Source: Haliotis asinina
Lineage: Eukaryota; Mollusca; Gastropoda; Lepetellida; Haliotidae
Assembly: GCF_037392515.1 (NCBI RefSeq)
Contig: NC_090288.1
Span: 60,993,673-61,057,672 of the forward strand
DNA: 64,000 nucleotides
Direction: 5' to 3'
The notes below the pieces were generated by a model. The model was not told the origin of the DNA and searched no databases. It saw nothing but the letters and a program-made list of their open reading frames with translations. The position numbers and the translations under genes are program-made. Below, one piece after another: positions 1 to 8,157 of this stretch (the first letter of the stretch is position 1; each line of letters starts with the position of its first letter).

Positions 1-297
1 GCGGCTGGCTAGAGTTGACAAGGCCAGTGGTTTTTTAGTGATCTTGTTAAAGAGGTCAACCTTTGGGGCAGACTTAAGACGTAGAACACCCTTTGTATCA
101 ATAAAAAAATCCTTATGGTATCGACCCTGGGGTTCAACGTAGTTTTTATCACTTTTTAAACTTTCGTAATAATCATTTACCGTTGTTTCTAAAAGTTGTT
201 GGCTCAATGGCAAACTAGTAAATGAGGTCTCCTGCTCATCATCGAATGCCTGGGCACTATCGTCCCACATATCATCCATAGGTATGTCTTCATCCAT
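1..297 (-). CDS. Partial Polinton gene of unknown function, N-terminal 99 codons
   Basis: On the minus strand an ATG at 297-295 opens 99 codons without a stop up to the window edge, so the C-terminal part is missing. The start is acidic (MDEDIPMDDMWDD), followed by a hydrophilic stretch and a segment ending near KSAPKVDLFNKITKKPLALS. I do not recognise a domain. It is transcribed away from the capsid gene with only 32 bases between the two start codons, so the pair probably shares a promoter. Polintons often carry protease or minor capsid genes near the capsid gene, but nothing visible assigns this frame to either. Confidence 0.7.
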   Translation of the reverse strand, partial: MDEDIPMDDMWDDSAQAFDDEQETSFTSLPLSQQLLETTVNDYYESLKSDKNYVEPQGRYHKDFFIDTKGVLRLKSAPKVDLFNKITKKPLALSTLASR

Positions 298-329
298 TAG
301 TATTAAAAATATATTTCATTTATATAACA
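298..329. promoter_or_regulatory. Bidirectional AT-rich promoter region of the Polinton
   Basis: These 32 bases separate two divergent start codons and are almost entirely A/T. They contain the TATA-like string TTTATATAA near 318-327. Similar A/T-rich strings (TTTTATATCATATA before 3185, CTATATAAG before 3866) precede other genes of the element. Promoter function is an inference. Confidence 0.45.
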
Positions 330-1586
330 ATGTACGGTAGAAAATTAGATCCTTTCAGAAAATTGAGAGAGCCATTAGGTGCCAGAGCCGTGCGACAGTC
401 GGTGACCATCACCAACAATCCCAGCAAGATAGACCAGAATCAAACTCTGCTGGTTAGATTTCCAAACCTTGGTGAGAATGACCTCATTGTACCAGGCACT
501 GTTCGACTGGCGTTCAATATCACGTTGACCTCCGACAACGACAAACGCGAGCTAGTGCGGAACGTGGGTCGAGCTATCATCAAGAAAACGACCGTCAAGA
601 TAAGCGGTAACGAGGTACTGAGCATCGACGACAGCGACGTGTTTCACTGCTACAAGGATCTCTGGAAAAGCGAGAGAGAACGAGTCAATGATGTGTACCA
701 GGGTATCAGCAAATCAACCCGGGCGCGCATAGGATACGTCTTCACGCAAGACCAACAAGACAAGCTATCGGACGGTGAAAAGGCTATCGCTCTAGCATAC
801 GGGAATCGATTCTGCGTGCCGCTCGACTTCGAGTTGCTCACGGGACACGCGCCGTTTTACCAGGCCGCGCTGGGTGATAGACTCGAATACGAGCTCACGT
901 TTAACGACTATAGCAAAGTAGTGCGTACGCCGAACGGTGACGAGGCCAGTTATGCCATAGACAACATCTCTCTGGAGTTCGACATGGTCACTAGCCCGGA
1001 GCTGGCCAGGCAGGTTCGAAGCCAGTATTCTGGGAAGATGGCTATCCTGTACGATCGCGTACTGAGGCATAGATCAGTCGTGCGAGATAAGAGCGACACT
1101 GTGTGGAATATCAACCTGAACGTGCCGGCGCGATCGATGAAAGGTATCCTGGTCGTCCCCGTGGAGGATTATGATCCATTCCGGAGGGACAGCGAGAAGT
1201 TTTTCAACCCCGAGATTGAAAAGGTGGAAGTTACCATCGAGGGCGTGCCCAACCAGCTGTTTAGTCATGGTATGAGACCACACCAGCAGTGGGATGAGAT
1301 AAAAAAGCTACCAGTGGGAGACTACATAACAAAGGACCTGGACCTAGGCTCCGTGCAGATCGGTGAATACCTGACCACCAAGTATGCCCTATGGTTGGAC
1401 ATGCGATCCACGGATGATGATAAACTGCACGGTAGCGGGCGTCGTATAGATAACGGCAGCGAAGGGATAACCATCCAGATTAATAAGAAGGCCCAAACCG
1501 CTGGTAAGTTGAAATTATATCTGTACGTAATTATGGACGCGCAACTTAATATAGACAATGGGAGATTCGTGCAAGCCATCTACTAG
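330..1586 (+). CDS. MCP: Polinton/adintovirus major capsid protein (hexon-like, double jelly-roll family)
   Basis: This 418-residue protein has the position and character of the Polinton capsid gene, directly before the packaging ATPase. It is rich in predicted beta strand with no membrane segment. It begins MYGRKLDPFRKL and has alternating strand-like segments such as TVRLAFNITLTSD near residues 56-68 and KLKLYLYVIMDAQLNID close to the end. Family knowledge: Polinton capsid proteins form double jelly-roll trimers that tile an icosahedral shell. I infer the fold from context and overall character; no signature motif can be read by eye. The last 29 bases overlap the ATPase start, which suggests coupled expression. 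The frame is intact. Confidence 0.82.
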   Translation: MYGRKLDPFRKLREPLGARAVRQSVTITNNPSKIDQNQTLLVRFPNLGENDLIVPGTVRLAFNITLTSDNDKRELVRNVGRAIIKKTTVKISGNEVLSIDDSDVFHCYKDLWKSERERVNDVYQGISKSTRARIGYVFTQDQQDKLSDGEKAIALAYGNRFCVPLDFELLTGHAPFYQAALGDRLEYELTFNDYSKVVRTPNGDEASYAIDNISLEFDMVTSPELARQVRSQYSGKMAILYDRVLRHRSVVRDKSDTVWNINLNVPARSMKGILVVPVEDYDPFRRDSEKFFNPEIEKVEVTIEGVPNQLFSHGMRPHQQWDEIKKLPVGDYITKDLDLGSVQIGEYLTTKYALWLDMRSTDDDKLHGSGRRIDNGSEGITIQINKKAQTAGKLKLYLYVIMDAQLNIDNGRFVQAIY

Positions 1587-2217
1587 TGGGGGGTACCCCC
1601 CCATACCCCCCAACAATAAACTACCCCACCTCCCCACTGACCCACACTGCGCTATCATATGCGGGCAGACTGGCTGTGGGAAGACCGTTTTCGTGTTGGA
1701 TATGTTGGAGGGTTACTACAAGGATGTGTTCGATAACATCGTTATCATGTGCCCTACTCTGGGCATGAATAAAACGTACGCGCGACCTTGGGTGATGACG
1801 GACCCGGACGTACACAAAATCGACCCTGGAACACGCCTGCAGGACTGGTTGAAAGCTCTTCACGAGAAATTTAAAGGGGAACCGACGCTGTTCATACTGG
1901 ACGACTGCAGCGCTAATCGCGAGATAACAAAAAAGAGAGACATGCTATCGTACCTGGCCTTCTCCGGCCGGCATGCAAATCACAGCGTCTGGGTGCTAAC
2001 GCAGAAGTTCAACTCGGTGTTGAAAGACCTCAGGGAGCAGACGCGATGGGTGGCCTTATTTCACTGCAAGGACAGGGATTCGTTCGAGGAGTGTTTGAGA
2101 GAGAACGATGTGATGAGTAAATTAGAACGGGAACGGGTGAAGAAACAGCTCGCTGAAACTAAACACGCTAAGCTCGTTCTAAAAACCGACCAACCAGTAG
2201 CATATATAGTTTGCTAA
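1558..2217 (+). CDS. FtsK/HerA-type genome-packaging ATPase of the Polinton
   Basis: The 219-residue protein carries a clear P-loop, GQTGCGKT (residues 36-43), and a Walker B strand ending in acidic residues, LFILDD (111-116). The region around WVLTQKFNSV fits the sensor region after Walker B. Size and order after the capsid gene match the packaging ATPases of Polintons and related capsid-bearing elements, which drive DNA into the shell. The ATG at 1558 lies inside the end of the capsid gene; the frame then reads a Pro/Gly-rich leader over a perfect GGGGGGTACCCCCC palindrome (1588-1601). The frame is open throughout. Confidence 0.88.
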   Translation: MGDSCKPSTSGGYPPIPPNNKLPHLPTDPHCAIICGQTGCGKTVFVLDMLEGYYKDVFDNIVIMCPTLGMNKTYARPWVMTDPDVHKIDPGTRLQDWLKALHEKFKGEPTLFILDDCSANREITKKRDMLSYLAFSGRHANHSVWVLTQKFNSVLKDLREQTRWVALFHCKDRDSFEECLRENDVMSKLERERVKKQLAETKHAKLVLKTDQPVAYIVC

Positions 2218-2277
2218 GCAAAGCTAAGTAAAAGCTAAGCAAAGCTAAGCAAAGCTAAGCAAATGCTAAGCATAGCT
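2214..2277 (+). repeat. Short direct repeats of GCTAAGCAAA type
   Basis: Just after the ATPase stop, about five copies of a 10-11 bp unit (GCTAAGCAAA and variants) lie head to tail and run into the ATG at 2263. They may be a leader or slippage product. No function is visible. Confidence 0.7.
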
Positions 2278-2958
2278 ATGATATTTGAAGTATTTGTCGT
2301 GTGCAACTTAACCTTCATTTCTCTGTGTTTTGTTTGTATCGGGTATTATATAGTTAAAACTAAATCTTACTTGTTATATTATAAGATGGAGTGTGAGGAA
2401 TTGCTCGAACAATTGTCGCCCGCAGGCCCCACTGATGGCAAGCGAGAGAAACTGGTGGCGTTGGCTGTTGGCGGCAAAGCCAAACATTACTTTGGAGACT
2501 ACACTCCGGATAAAATTCACAAAATGTCAGCCGAAGAAATCGATAAGCTGTATGCTAGATACGAGTCCCGGCTCGGAGCAGAAATGACAAAGACAATAGG
2601 ATCGGCTATGACCCAGATATACACCGGTATTGTATCACACTTCCTTCCCATTCCACCAGAGCGCCGACTTTACCTGTGGGAGGACCTCGAGAAAGACCCT
2701 TTTATCGAACACGCCGTGAGCTCTATCAGCTGCGGGTTGTACCACAAATATGGTATGTTGTTGGCTCCAGTGACGGCGGCGATTATCACAGCAAAACATT
2801 GCCAATTTGAGAGAAAGAATAATAATAATAGTATAGATGGATGCTGCACAGGAAACCCCAGTGGAGGTACCCCCAACAGTGACGGTGGAGACCCCACCCC
2901 CAACAGTGACCCCTTCAGTGGAGGTACCTCCAACAGTAACCAGACAGAAGAATCCTAA
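2263..2958 (+). CDS. Uncharacterised helical Polinton protein
   Basis: The frame is 231 codons from ATG 2263. An in-frame ATG at 2386 (MECEELLEQL) after a TTATATTATAAG string is an equally good start and would give 190 residues. The extra N-terminus holds one hydrophobic segment (about residues 7-31), so the long form would be membrane anchored. The body looks alpha-helical (for example KIHKMSAEEIDKLYARYE). The C-terminus is a low-complexity Gly/Asn/Ser/Thr/Pro tail made by repeated CCCAACAGTGA-like DNA, which the next gene reads in another frame. I do not recognise a family. It lies in the structural-gene block, so a virion role is possible but unproven. Confidence 0.65.
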   Translation: MLSIAMIFEVFVVCNLTFISLCFVCIGYYIVKTKSYLLYYKMECEELLEQLSPAGPTDGKREKLVALAVGGKAKHYFGDYTPDKIHKMSAEEIDKLYARYESRLGAEMTKTIGSAMTQIYTGIVSHFLPIPPERRLYLWEDLEKDPFIEHAVSSISCGLYHKYGMLLAPVTAAIITAKHCQFERKNNNNSIDGCCTGNPSGGTPNSDGGDPTPNSDPFSGGTSNSNQTEES

Positions 2959-3157
2959 GAGAGTAGCTGCCGGTAAAAAACGGTGGTGTAACCAACATAA
3001 AGTGACTAACCCAACCCGACTGTTGTTGGCTGTAGGTGTAACTGCTGCCGTGGTTATAACATGGTTATACACCTCCCACAGTGAGCCACCACCCAACAGT
3101 GAGAACAGTGAGGGTATGGGGGTATCCCCCATGGTAGACCCGCATATCATGTTATAA
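2837..3157 (+). CDS. Small Pro/Thr/Val-rich single-pass membrane protein of the Polinton
   Basis: This 106-residue frame overlaps the end of the previous gene by 122 bases in another frame. Residues 7-35 are a Pro/Thr/Val repeat (EVPPTVT units), 36-61 are basic (RQKNPKRVAAGKKRW), and 62-78 are a hydrophobic segment fit to cross a membrane. A short Ser/Pro/Asn tail follows. The overlap uses repeated CCCAACAGTGA-like DNA, so both proteins gained low-complexity sequence together. Function unknown; small membrane proteins are common in virus-like elements. The overlap and repeat content leave some doubt that it is translated. Confidence 0.55.
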   Translation: MDAAQETPVEVPPTVTVETPPPTVTPSVEVPPTVTRQKNPKRVAAGKKRWCNQHKVTNPTRLLLAVGVTAAVVITWLYTSHSEPPPNSENSEGMGVSPMVDPHIML

Positions 3158-3184
3158 TTTAAAATATTTTATATCATATACATA

Positions 3185-3412
3185 ATGTCTGAGGGGAAAA
3201 CGTTCGTCAACGACGCATACCACGCCACAGTGGTAGCCAGTCTAGCAGTAGGGTACGCTCGGTTGACTAAAATGGTGCTTAAACAACCAACTATCAAGCT
3301 AGATTTCAACCTGCAGGATATGGGTATGCTCATAATGAATCTTGGTATGGCGATGGCCACAAAAGACATCCTAGTAAAACAAGGAATAATACCTGATAAT
3401 ATAATGAAATAA
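3185..3412 (+). CDS. Small unassigned Polinton protein, 75 aa
   Basis: The frame starts at ATG 3185 just after an AT-rich TTTTATATCATATACATA leader and ends 8 bases before the next gene. It has amphipathic or mildly hydrophobic helices (TVVASLAVGYARL; MGMLIMNLGMAMATK) and no Cys cluster. I recognise no family. The tight spacing and promoter-like leader support a real gene. Confidence 0.6.
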   Translation: MSEGKTFVNDAYHATVVASLAVGYARLTKMVLKQPTIKLDFNLQDMGMLIMNLGMAMATKDILVKQGIIPDNIMK

Positions 3413-3420
3413 ATATAGGG

Positions 3421-3846
3421 ATGGCCACGATAGCTATGATGGTCGGTGGGGCGTTAGTGAATGCCCTGGCATTTTCCGGGAGTAATTTCCTCTTCTCGAA
3501 ACTACGAGATGATCACGCGGCTGAAATACAGGAAGAAAGGAAGCGACACGATCTCGCTACTGAGAAATTACAAAGAGCACAGGCCGAGTACGCTAAAAAA
3601 CGCCTCCAGAGGATCGATTTTATTAACGAACAACTCACGCGTGAAAACCATGCCGTTCAAACATTCAAAGATGTCGATGAAGCAATGAAAGAATACTACC
3701 TACTAACTGGTAAACGATTGGAAGCGCTCAATAAACCCACACTCGCTCAGTACTACACACCATCCAAGGGACAAATGAATCGTGAACTGGGCTTCATAGT
3801 GTTGGGTATAGCAGCTACTGCGTTGGTTGCTAAGCAATTAAACTAA
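3421..3846 (+). CDS. Coiled-coil protein with hydrophobic termini (Polinton)
   Basis: This is a 141-residue frame. Residues 1-25 are hydrophobic (MATIAMMVGGALVNALAF). The middle (about 30-80) is a charged coiled coil rich in Glu, Lys, Arg and Gln. The final 20 residues are hydrophobic again (GFIVLGIAATALVAKQLN). This helix-rod-helix layout would suit a membrane-linked or virion-internal protein, but I know of no assigned function. It lies between two other small genes and is followed 20 bases later by the Cys-rich gene. Confidence 0.65.
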   Translation: MATIAMMVGGALVNALAFSGSNFLFSKLRDDHAAEIQEERKRHDLATEKLQRAQAEYAKKRLQRIDFINEQLTRENHAVQTFKDVDEAMKEYYLLTGKRLEALNKPTLAQYYTPSKGQMNRELGFIVLGIAATALVAKQLN

Positions 3847-3865
3847 AATACCTATATAAGTAAAC

Positions 3866-4129
3866 ATGAGACCCGCTCCATACCGATGCGAATATATACT
3901 TATGGGGAAGACCGAGGCCTGTGGTAGGAAATGCAGGAATCAGGGGTTCTGTTGTTTCCATATGGGAAGTCCTAACTACACGTGTTCTGTGTGTGGTATC
4001 GGGGTTAAAGGGCACTACTGTTTATGTAAAGCTCACGGAGCGAACGTAGTCAGACATCAACTCATATACGAGAATAAAAAAGGCTACATAAAAGAACGTA
4101 GGCGACTGCTCAAGATAAAATCCAATTAG
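3866..4129 (+). CDS. Cys-rich, probably zinc-binding small protein (Polinton)
   Basis: This 87-residue frame starts right after a CTATATAAG string. It has many paired Cys and His residues: ACGRKCRNQGFCCFHMG, then CSVCGIGVKGHYCLCKAHG. The pattern fits two zinc-binding knuckles. The C-terminus is strongly basic (KKGYIKERRRLLKIK), which suits nucleic-acid binding. I do not recognise a named family; a regulatory or DNA-binding role is an inference. Confidence 0.65.
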   Translation: MRPAPYRCEYILMGKTEACGRKCRNQGFCCFHMGSPNYTCSVCGIGVKGHYCLCKAHGANVVRHQLIYENKKGYIKERRRLLKIKSN

Positions 4130-4164
4130 AGATTGGTTCTCTTAAGTGTAAACATGTCTAGAAT
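4128..4164 (+). promoter_or_regulatory. Leader shared with the polymerase gene, copy 1
   Basis: The leader reads ATTGGTTCTCTTAAGTGTAA and then ACATG, and is nearly repeated upstream of the polymerase at 4436-4462 (ATTAGTTCTCTTAGGTGTAA). The match suggests that leader and first SAP-like unit were duplicated together. Confidence 0.5.
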
Positions 4165-4380
4165 ATGGAAGCCTATCTTACAGTAAAACAATTAAAAGCT
4201 ATAGCAAAACAGCTTGGATGCCGGCGTTATTCAAACCTGGGGAGAGCCGGGTTAATCGAATTGTTATCAAATAACCAAACACTGATCGATGCCTACATAG
4301 ATTCACACAAGCTGTTGGAAGACTTACGAGAATTGTGGCCAACAAACCGAGTTTGGTTAATAAGTGATTACAAGAAATAA
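4165..4380 (+). CDS. Stand-alone SAP-like domain protein
   Basis: This 71-residue protein starts with a SAP/Rho-N-like helix-extended-helix unit (TVKQLKAIAKQLGCRRYSNL, then GRAGLIELL), which closely resembles the repeats at the start of the polymerase 80 bases downstream. After it comes a short non-repeat tail (HKLLEDLRELWPTNRVWLIS). SAP-like units usually bind DNA. The simplest explanation is a partial tandem duplication of the polymerase 5' end with its leader, now a separate gene. It may bind DNA or compete with or assist the polymerase; that role is speculative. Confidence 0.65.
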   Translation: MEAYLTVKQLKAIAKQLGCRRYSNLGRAGLIELLSNNQTLIDAYIDSHKLLEDLRELWPTNRVWLISDYKK

Positions 4381-4432
4381 AATATTTTTTATCAAGAGTG
4401 GAGGAGTTACCTCCCCTTACTGTGAACCAATT

Positions 4433-4461
4433 AGACATTAGTTCTCTTAGGTGTAAACACA
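4433..4461 (+). promoter_or_regulatory. Leader upstream of the polymerase gene, copy 2
   Basis: This is the second copy of the TTCTCTTA(A/G)GTGTAAACA leader, ending immediately before ATG 4462. See the copy at 4128-4164. Confidence 0.5.
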
Positions 4462-7400
4462 ATGACTACTGTGCGCGAGCTCAAGAGGGTCGCAAAACAG
4501 AGAGGTGTTATCGGGTATTCTAGAATGCGGAAGCCAGCATTGTTGAGATTACTAGGTTTAGAAGTCCCTCCTACGGTAAAACAGTTAAAAGCTCAAGCGA
4601 AACAGCTTGGATACACGGGTTATTCAAAATTGGGGAAAGCCGGGTTAACCGCATTGTTATCACATACCCCCGTAGCACGTCCCACTGTAAAACAACTGAA
4701 AGCCGAGGCACACGATTTGGGTTTAGGCGGGTATTCCCGTATGAGAAAACCACAGCTTGTAGAATTATTACGACAGAATAGAGCTATTGACCTACAGTTT
4801 GTGCGCACTGAGCACGCCGTAGGCAATTATTTGAGAGGTTGGCGCATGCACATTGATAGAAACATAGACATTACAGATATTAAGCCTCTGATAGCTGATA
4901 AGGTCAACCAGGAACTAAATAATCTAGGAAGTATCAAGTTTCAGATCACAGTGAAAATGTCACTCGATAAGCAGGTTGGGAGTACCACTGAGTATGTTCA
5001 ACCTTACTTCCGAGGTAAACAAGAGGTCGTCACACATGCAGAGACCATTGACACATCAATCGATAATAGTTTTCAGCAGATACGAGAATACCTAGAACGC
5101 TACACACACATGGGGTCCGGGTGGGCTGTAGATAAAATCGATAACGTCTATCTAGACATAGCTAAATACGTGCCGTTCAGAGGTGGGTCATACCTAGACT
5201 TGCCTCCCTACTATAAGAACAAACAAGCCATAGTAAACATTAAGAATAGAGGAAACGATTGCCTGAGGTTATCTCTCAGGTCAGCCATATTTCCAGCTGC
5301 CACTAATCCGAACAGGCCTTCTAATTATCCACAGGATGATGGGCTCAACTGGGATGGTATAGATGAACCAACCCCAATAACCCAGATTACTAAAGTAGAA
5401 AAACAGAATAATCTGGCTATAAATGTTTTTGGTCACGAAGGTAATACAACAATAATACACAGGGTCAGCCCGGTGAAGGATTGTCAAGTTATTAATTTAT
5501 TCATGATTCAAAAAGGTGAAAAGTATCACTACACGTGGATAAAACATCTCAGCCGGTTGTTACACGACCAGTCGAAACACGATGGGGAAAAACACTTTTG
5601 TGTACGATGCCTACACTGTTTCAGTCGGGCTGATTTATTAGAATCCCACCTGGAGGATTGCCAAGGTGTTGGGCAGACGGCCATACGAGTCGACATGCCT
5701 AAGGAAGGTGAAAATATCCTAAAATTCGACAATCACAAGAATCAAATGTCTGTGCCTTATATTATATATGCCGACTTCGAAGCCTTAGTTGTGGGTGGGG
5801 ATTCCCCCACACCCACTAGTGGGAGTTTCACACACAAAACACAAGAGCATAAAGCCTGTTCGTTTGGATACATTGTCGTCCGTTGTGACGGGGAAACGAA
5901 AGCTCCGGTAGTGTATAGGGGTCCTGACGCGGCTGAAAGGTTTCTAAAGTGCTTGCAGGAGGAAGAAAAAATTATTAGGAATGCATTGTATAAAATCGCT
6001 CCAATGCGTATGACCAGAGCCGACAAGCTAGCTCACGCCAGTAGCACTAACTGTCACGTGTGCGACTCACCACTTAACGGTGATTCGGTGAGAGATCACT
6101 GCCACATAACTGGTAAGTATAGAGGCGCCGCTCACAACGCGTGCAACCTCAAGCTTAAAATCAATCCTAAGACAATAAACATCCCCGTTGTCTTTCACAA
6201 CTTGAGAGGATACGACTCTCACTTGATCATGCAGGCCATCGCGAAAATCGATGGTAATATATCGTGCATCCCAAACAACATGGAGAGATACATCTCCTTC
6301 AGCTTAAACGGACTTAGGTTCATTGACTCGTTTCAATTCCTCCTGTCGTCACTCGACAGTCTGGTCAAGGCCAACAATACCTTCCCTATCACCGATCGAT
6401 ACACAGACGCCGAGACTAGACACCTGCTCATGAGGAAGGGCGTATACCCATATGAGTACATGGATAGCTGGGCTAAGTTCACAGAGACCAGACTACCTCC
6501 TATCGACTGCTTTTATAGCAAGCTGAATGAGGCGTCAGTCTCACGAGACGATTACTCGCACGCGATTAACGTATGGAATAAACTGGGTTGTAAGAACCTG
6601 GGCGATTATCACGATCTGTACTTGAGGACAGATGTACTGCTGTTAGCCGACGTGTTCGAGACGTTTCGGCAAACATGTTTAAAGCAGTATAAACTCGACC
6701 CCGCATGGTATTACACCAGCCCAGGTCTGTCGTGGGACGCCTTGCTTAGAAAGACCGGAGTTAATTTGGAATTGCTCACAGATTACGACATGCACCTATT
6801 CATTGAGAAAGGTTTGCGAGGTGGGATTTCCATGGCATCCAAACGATATGCGAAAGCAAATAATCAATACGTGAAAGGTTACGATCCTAACAAACCAACC
6901 AATCACATTCTCTACCTCGACGCAAATAACCTGTACGGCTGGGCCATGAGCCAGTATCTACCTACAGGAGGATTCGAATGGGTACCAAACGTTGATGTTA
7001 TGAGCATTGCACCAGATTCGAACAAAGGGTATATCCTCGAAGTTGACTTAGAGTATCCCAAGGAATTACACACATCGCACAACAGCTATCCCCTTGCACC
7101 CGAACGTATGAAAGTTAACACAGACTGGATGTCTGAGTACCAACATAACTTGTCAGGTGGTCGTGTGGCGGACGTTGAAAAACTCGTGCCTAACTTAATG
7201 AATAAGACCAAGTACATAGTTCACTATCGCAACCTACAGCTGTACCTGTCATTGGGTATGAGGTTGACCAAAATACACAGGGTGCTCATGTTCGACCAGA
7301 GCCCATGGATGGAGCCCTACATCAGAATGAATACAGACCTACGAAAAAAAGCCACCAGTGATTTTGAGAAAAATCTCTACAAGCTCATGAACAACTCGGT

Positions 7401-8157
7401 GTTTGGTAAGACTATGGAAAACCTGAGGAAACGCGTAACCGTGAAACTGGTTAGATCTAATGAGGAAGACAAGCTCAGGAAATTGATAGCCAGTCCGGCA
7501 TTCAACCGTAATAAAATATTCACAGACGACCTAGTTGCTATACACATGAAGAAAAGCCACATAAAATTCAACCGACCTGTTTACGTTGGGATGAGTATCC
7601 TCGATTTATCCAAACACCTGATGTACGACTTTTACTACAACGAGCTTAAGAAACAGTACGGCGACAGGTGCGAAGTGCTGTACACTGACACGGATTCCCT
7701 GCTGATGGAGATTCGAACCGAGGATGTATACGAGGATATGAAAAAACACATCGATTTATACGACACCAGCGACTATCCTAAGACCCATACCATACACAGC
7801 ACGGTAAATAAAAAGGTCCTAGGTAAGATGAAGGACGAGTGTGCTGGCACGCCAATAGCTGAGTATATAGGTTTGAGACCTAAGATGTACTCCATATTGA
7901 AAGCCGACAATAGTGAGATCCGAAAAGCTAAAGGGGTTAAGAAGTATGTGGTGAAACAACACATCAAACACGCCAGATTCAAGGAGGCCCTGTTCAAGAC
8001 CCGTACCTTTAGGCATAAGATGAACACGCTTAGAAGTGATGGACATAAGATATACGGACTGACTATAAACAAGACGTCCCTATCGCCTATGGACACGAAA
8101 CGTTGGATAGCTATTGATGGTATAAACACATACGCGTATGGACATGAAAAAATTTGA
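4462..8157 (+). CDS. polB: Protein-primed family B DNA polymerase with three N-terminal SAP-like repeats
   Basis: The 1231-residue enzyme replicates the element. Residues about 2-32, 36-67 and 73-105 are three SAP/Rho-N-like units (TVKQLKAxAKxLGxxGYS). A C2H2-type finger (CVRCLHCFSRADLLESHLED) lies near 380-400. Exonuclease motifs are ADFE near 437, HNLRGYDSH near 579 and YLRTDV near 722. Between Exo I and Exo II is a Cys/His module, CHVCDSPL...RDHCHITGKYRG (about 531-560), like the recombination-endonuclease-VII zinc motif seen in many such polymerases. Polymerase motifs are YLDANNLYGW (818-827), LMNNSVFGKTMEN (near 975) and YTDTDS (1074-1079). All catalytic acids are present and the frame is intact. 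Its last 20 bases overlap the integrase start. Confidence 0.96.
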   Translation: MTTVRELKRVAKQRGVIGYSRMRKPALLRLLGLEVPPTVKQLKAQAKQLGYTGYSKLGKAGLTALLSHTPVARPTVKQLKAEAHDLGLGGYSRMRKPQLVELLRQNRAIDLQFVRTEHAVGNYLRGWRMHIDRNIDITDIKPLIADKVNQELNNLGSIKFQITVKMSLDKQVGSTTEYVQPYFRGKQEVVTHAETIDTSIDNSFQQIREYLERYTHMGSGWAVDKIDNVYLDIAKYVPFRGGSYLDLPPYYKNKQAIVNIKNRGNDCLRLSLRSAIFPAATNPNRPSNYPQDDGLNWDGIDEPTPITQITKVEKQNNLAINVFGHEGNTTIIHRVSPVKDCQVINLFMIQKGEKYHYTWIKHLSRLLHDQSKHDGEKHFCVRCLHCFSRADLLESHLEDCQGVGQTAIRVDMPKEGENILKFDNHKNQMSVPYIIYADFEALVVGGDSPTPTSGSFTHKTQEHKACSFGYIVVRCDGETKAPVVYRGPDAAERFLKCLQEEEKIIRNALYKIAPMRMTRADKLAHASSTNCHVCDSPLNGDSVRDHCHITGKYRGAAHNACNLKLKINPKTINIPVVFHNLRGYDSHLIMQAIAKIDGNISCIPNNMERYISFSLNGLRFIDSFQFLLSSLDSLVKANNTFPITDRYTDAETRHLLMRKGVYPYEYMDSWAKFTETRLPPIDCFYSKLNEASVSRDDYSHAINVWNKLGCKNLGDYHDLYLRTDVLLLADVFETFRQTCLKQYKLDPAWYYTSPGLSWDALLRKTGVNLELLTDYDMHLFIEKGLRGGISMASKRYAKANNQYVKGYDPNKPTNHILYLDANNLYGWAMSQYLPTGGFEWVPNVDVMSIAPDSNKGYILEVDLEYPKELHTSHNSYPLAPERMKVNTDWMSEYQHNLSGGRVADVEKLVPNLMNKTKYIVHYRNLQLYLSLGMRLTKIHRVLMFDQSPWMEPYIRMNTDLRKKATSDFEKNLYKLMNNSVFGKTMENLRKRVTVKLVRSNEEDKLRKLIASPAFNRNKIFTDDLVAIHMKKSHIKFNRPVYVGMSILDLSKHLMYDFYYNELKKQYGDRCEVLYTDTDSLLMEIRTEDVYEDMKKHIDLYDTSDYPKTHTIHSTVNKKVLGKMKDECAGTPIAEYIGLRPKMYSILKADNSEIRKAKGVKKYVVKQHIKHARFKEALFKTRTFRHKMNTLRSDGHKIYGLTINKTSLSPMDTKRWIAIDGINTYAYGHEKI

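Noticed and set aside
440..1579. Minus-strand frames opposite the capsid gene
   Set aside because: Shadows of the capsid coding strand with no known domain.
1588..1603. GGGGGGTACCCCCC as a transcription terminator of the capsid gene
   Set aside because: It lies inside the ATPase coding region, has no loop to speak of, and similar palindromes occur within other genes; treated as a dispersed motif.
4199..8129. Minus-strand frames opposite the polymerase
   Set aside because: Shadow frames; the plus strand holds a complete catalytic polymerase.
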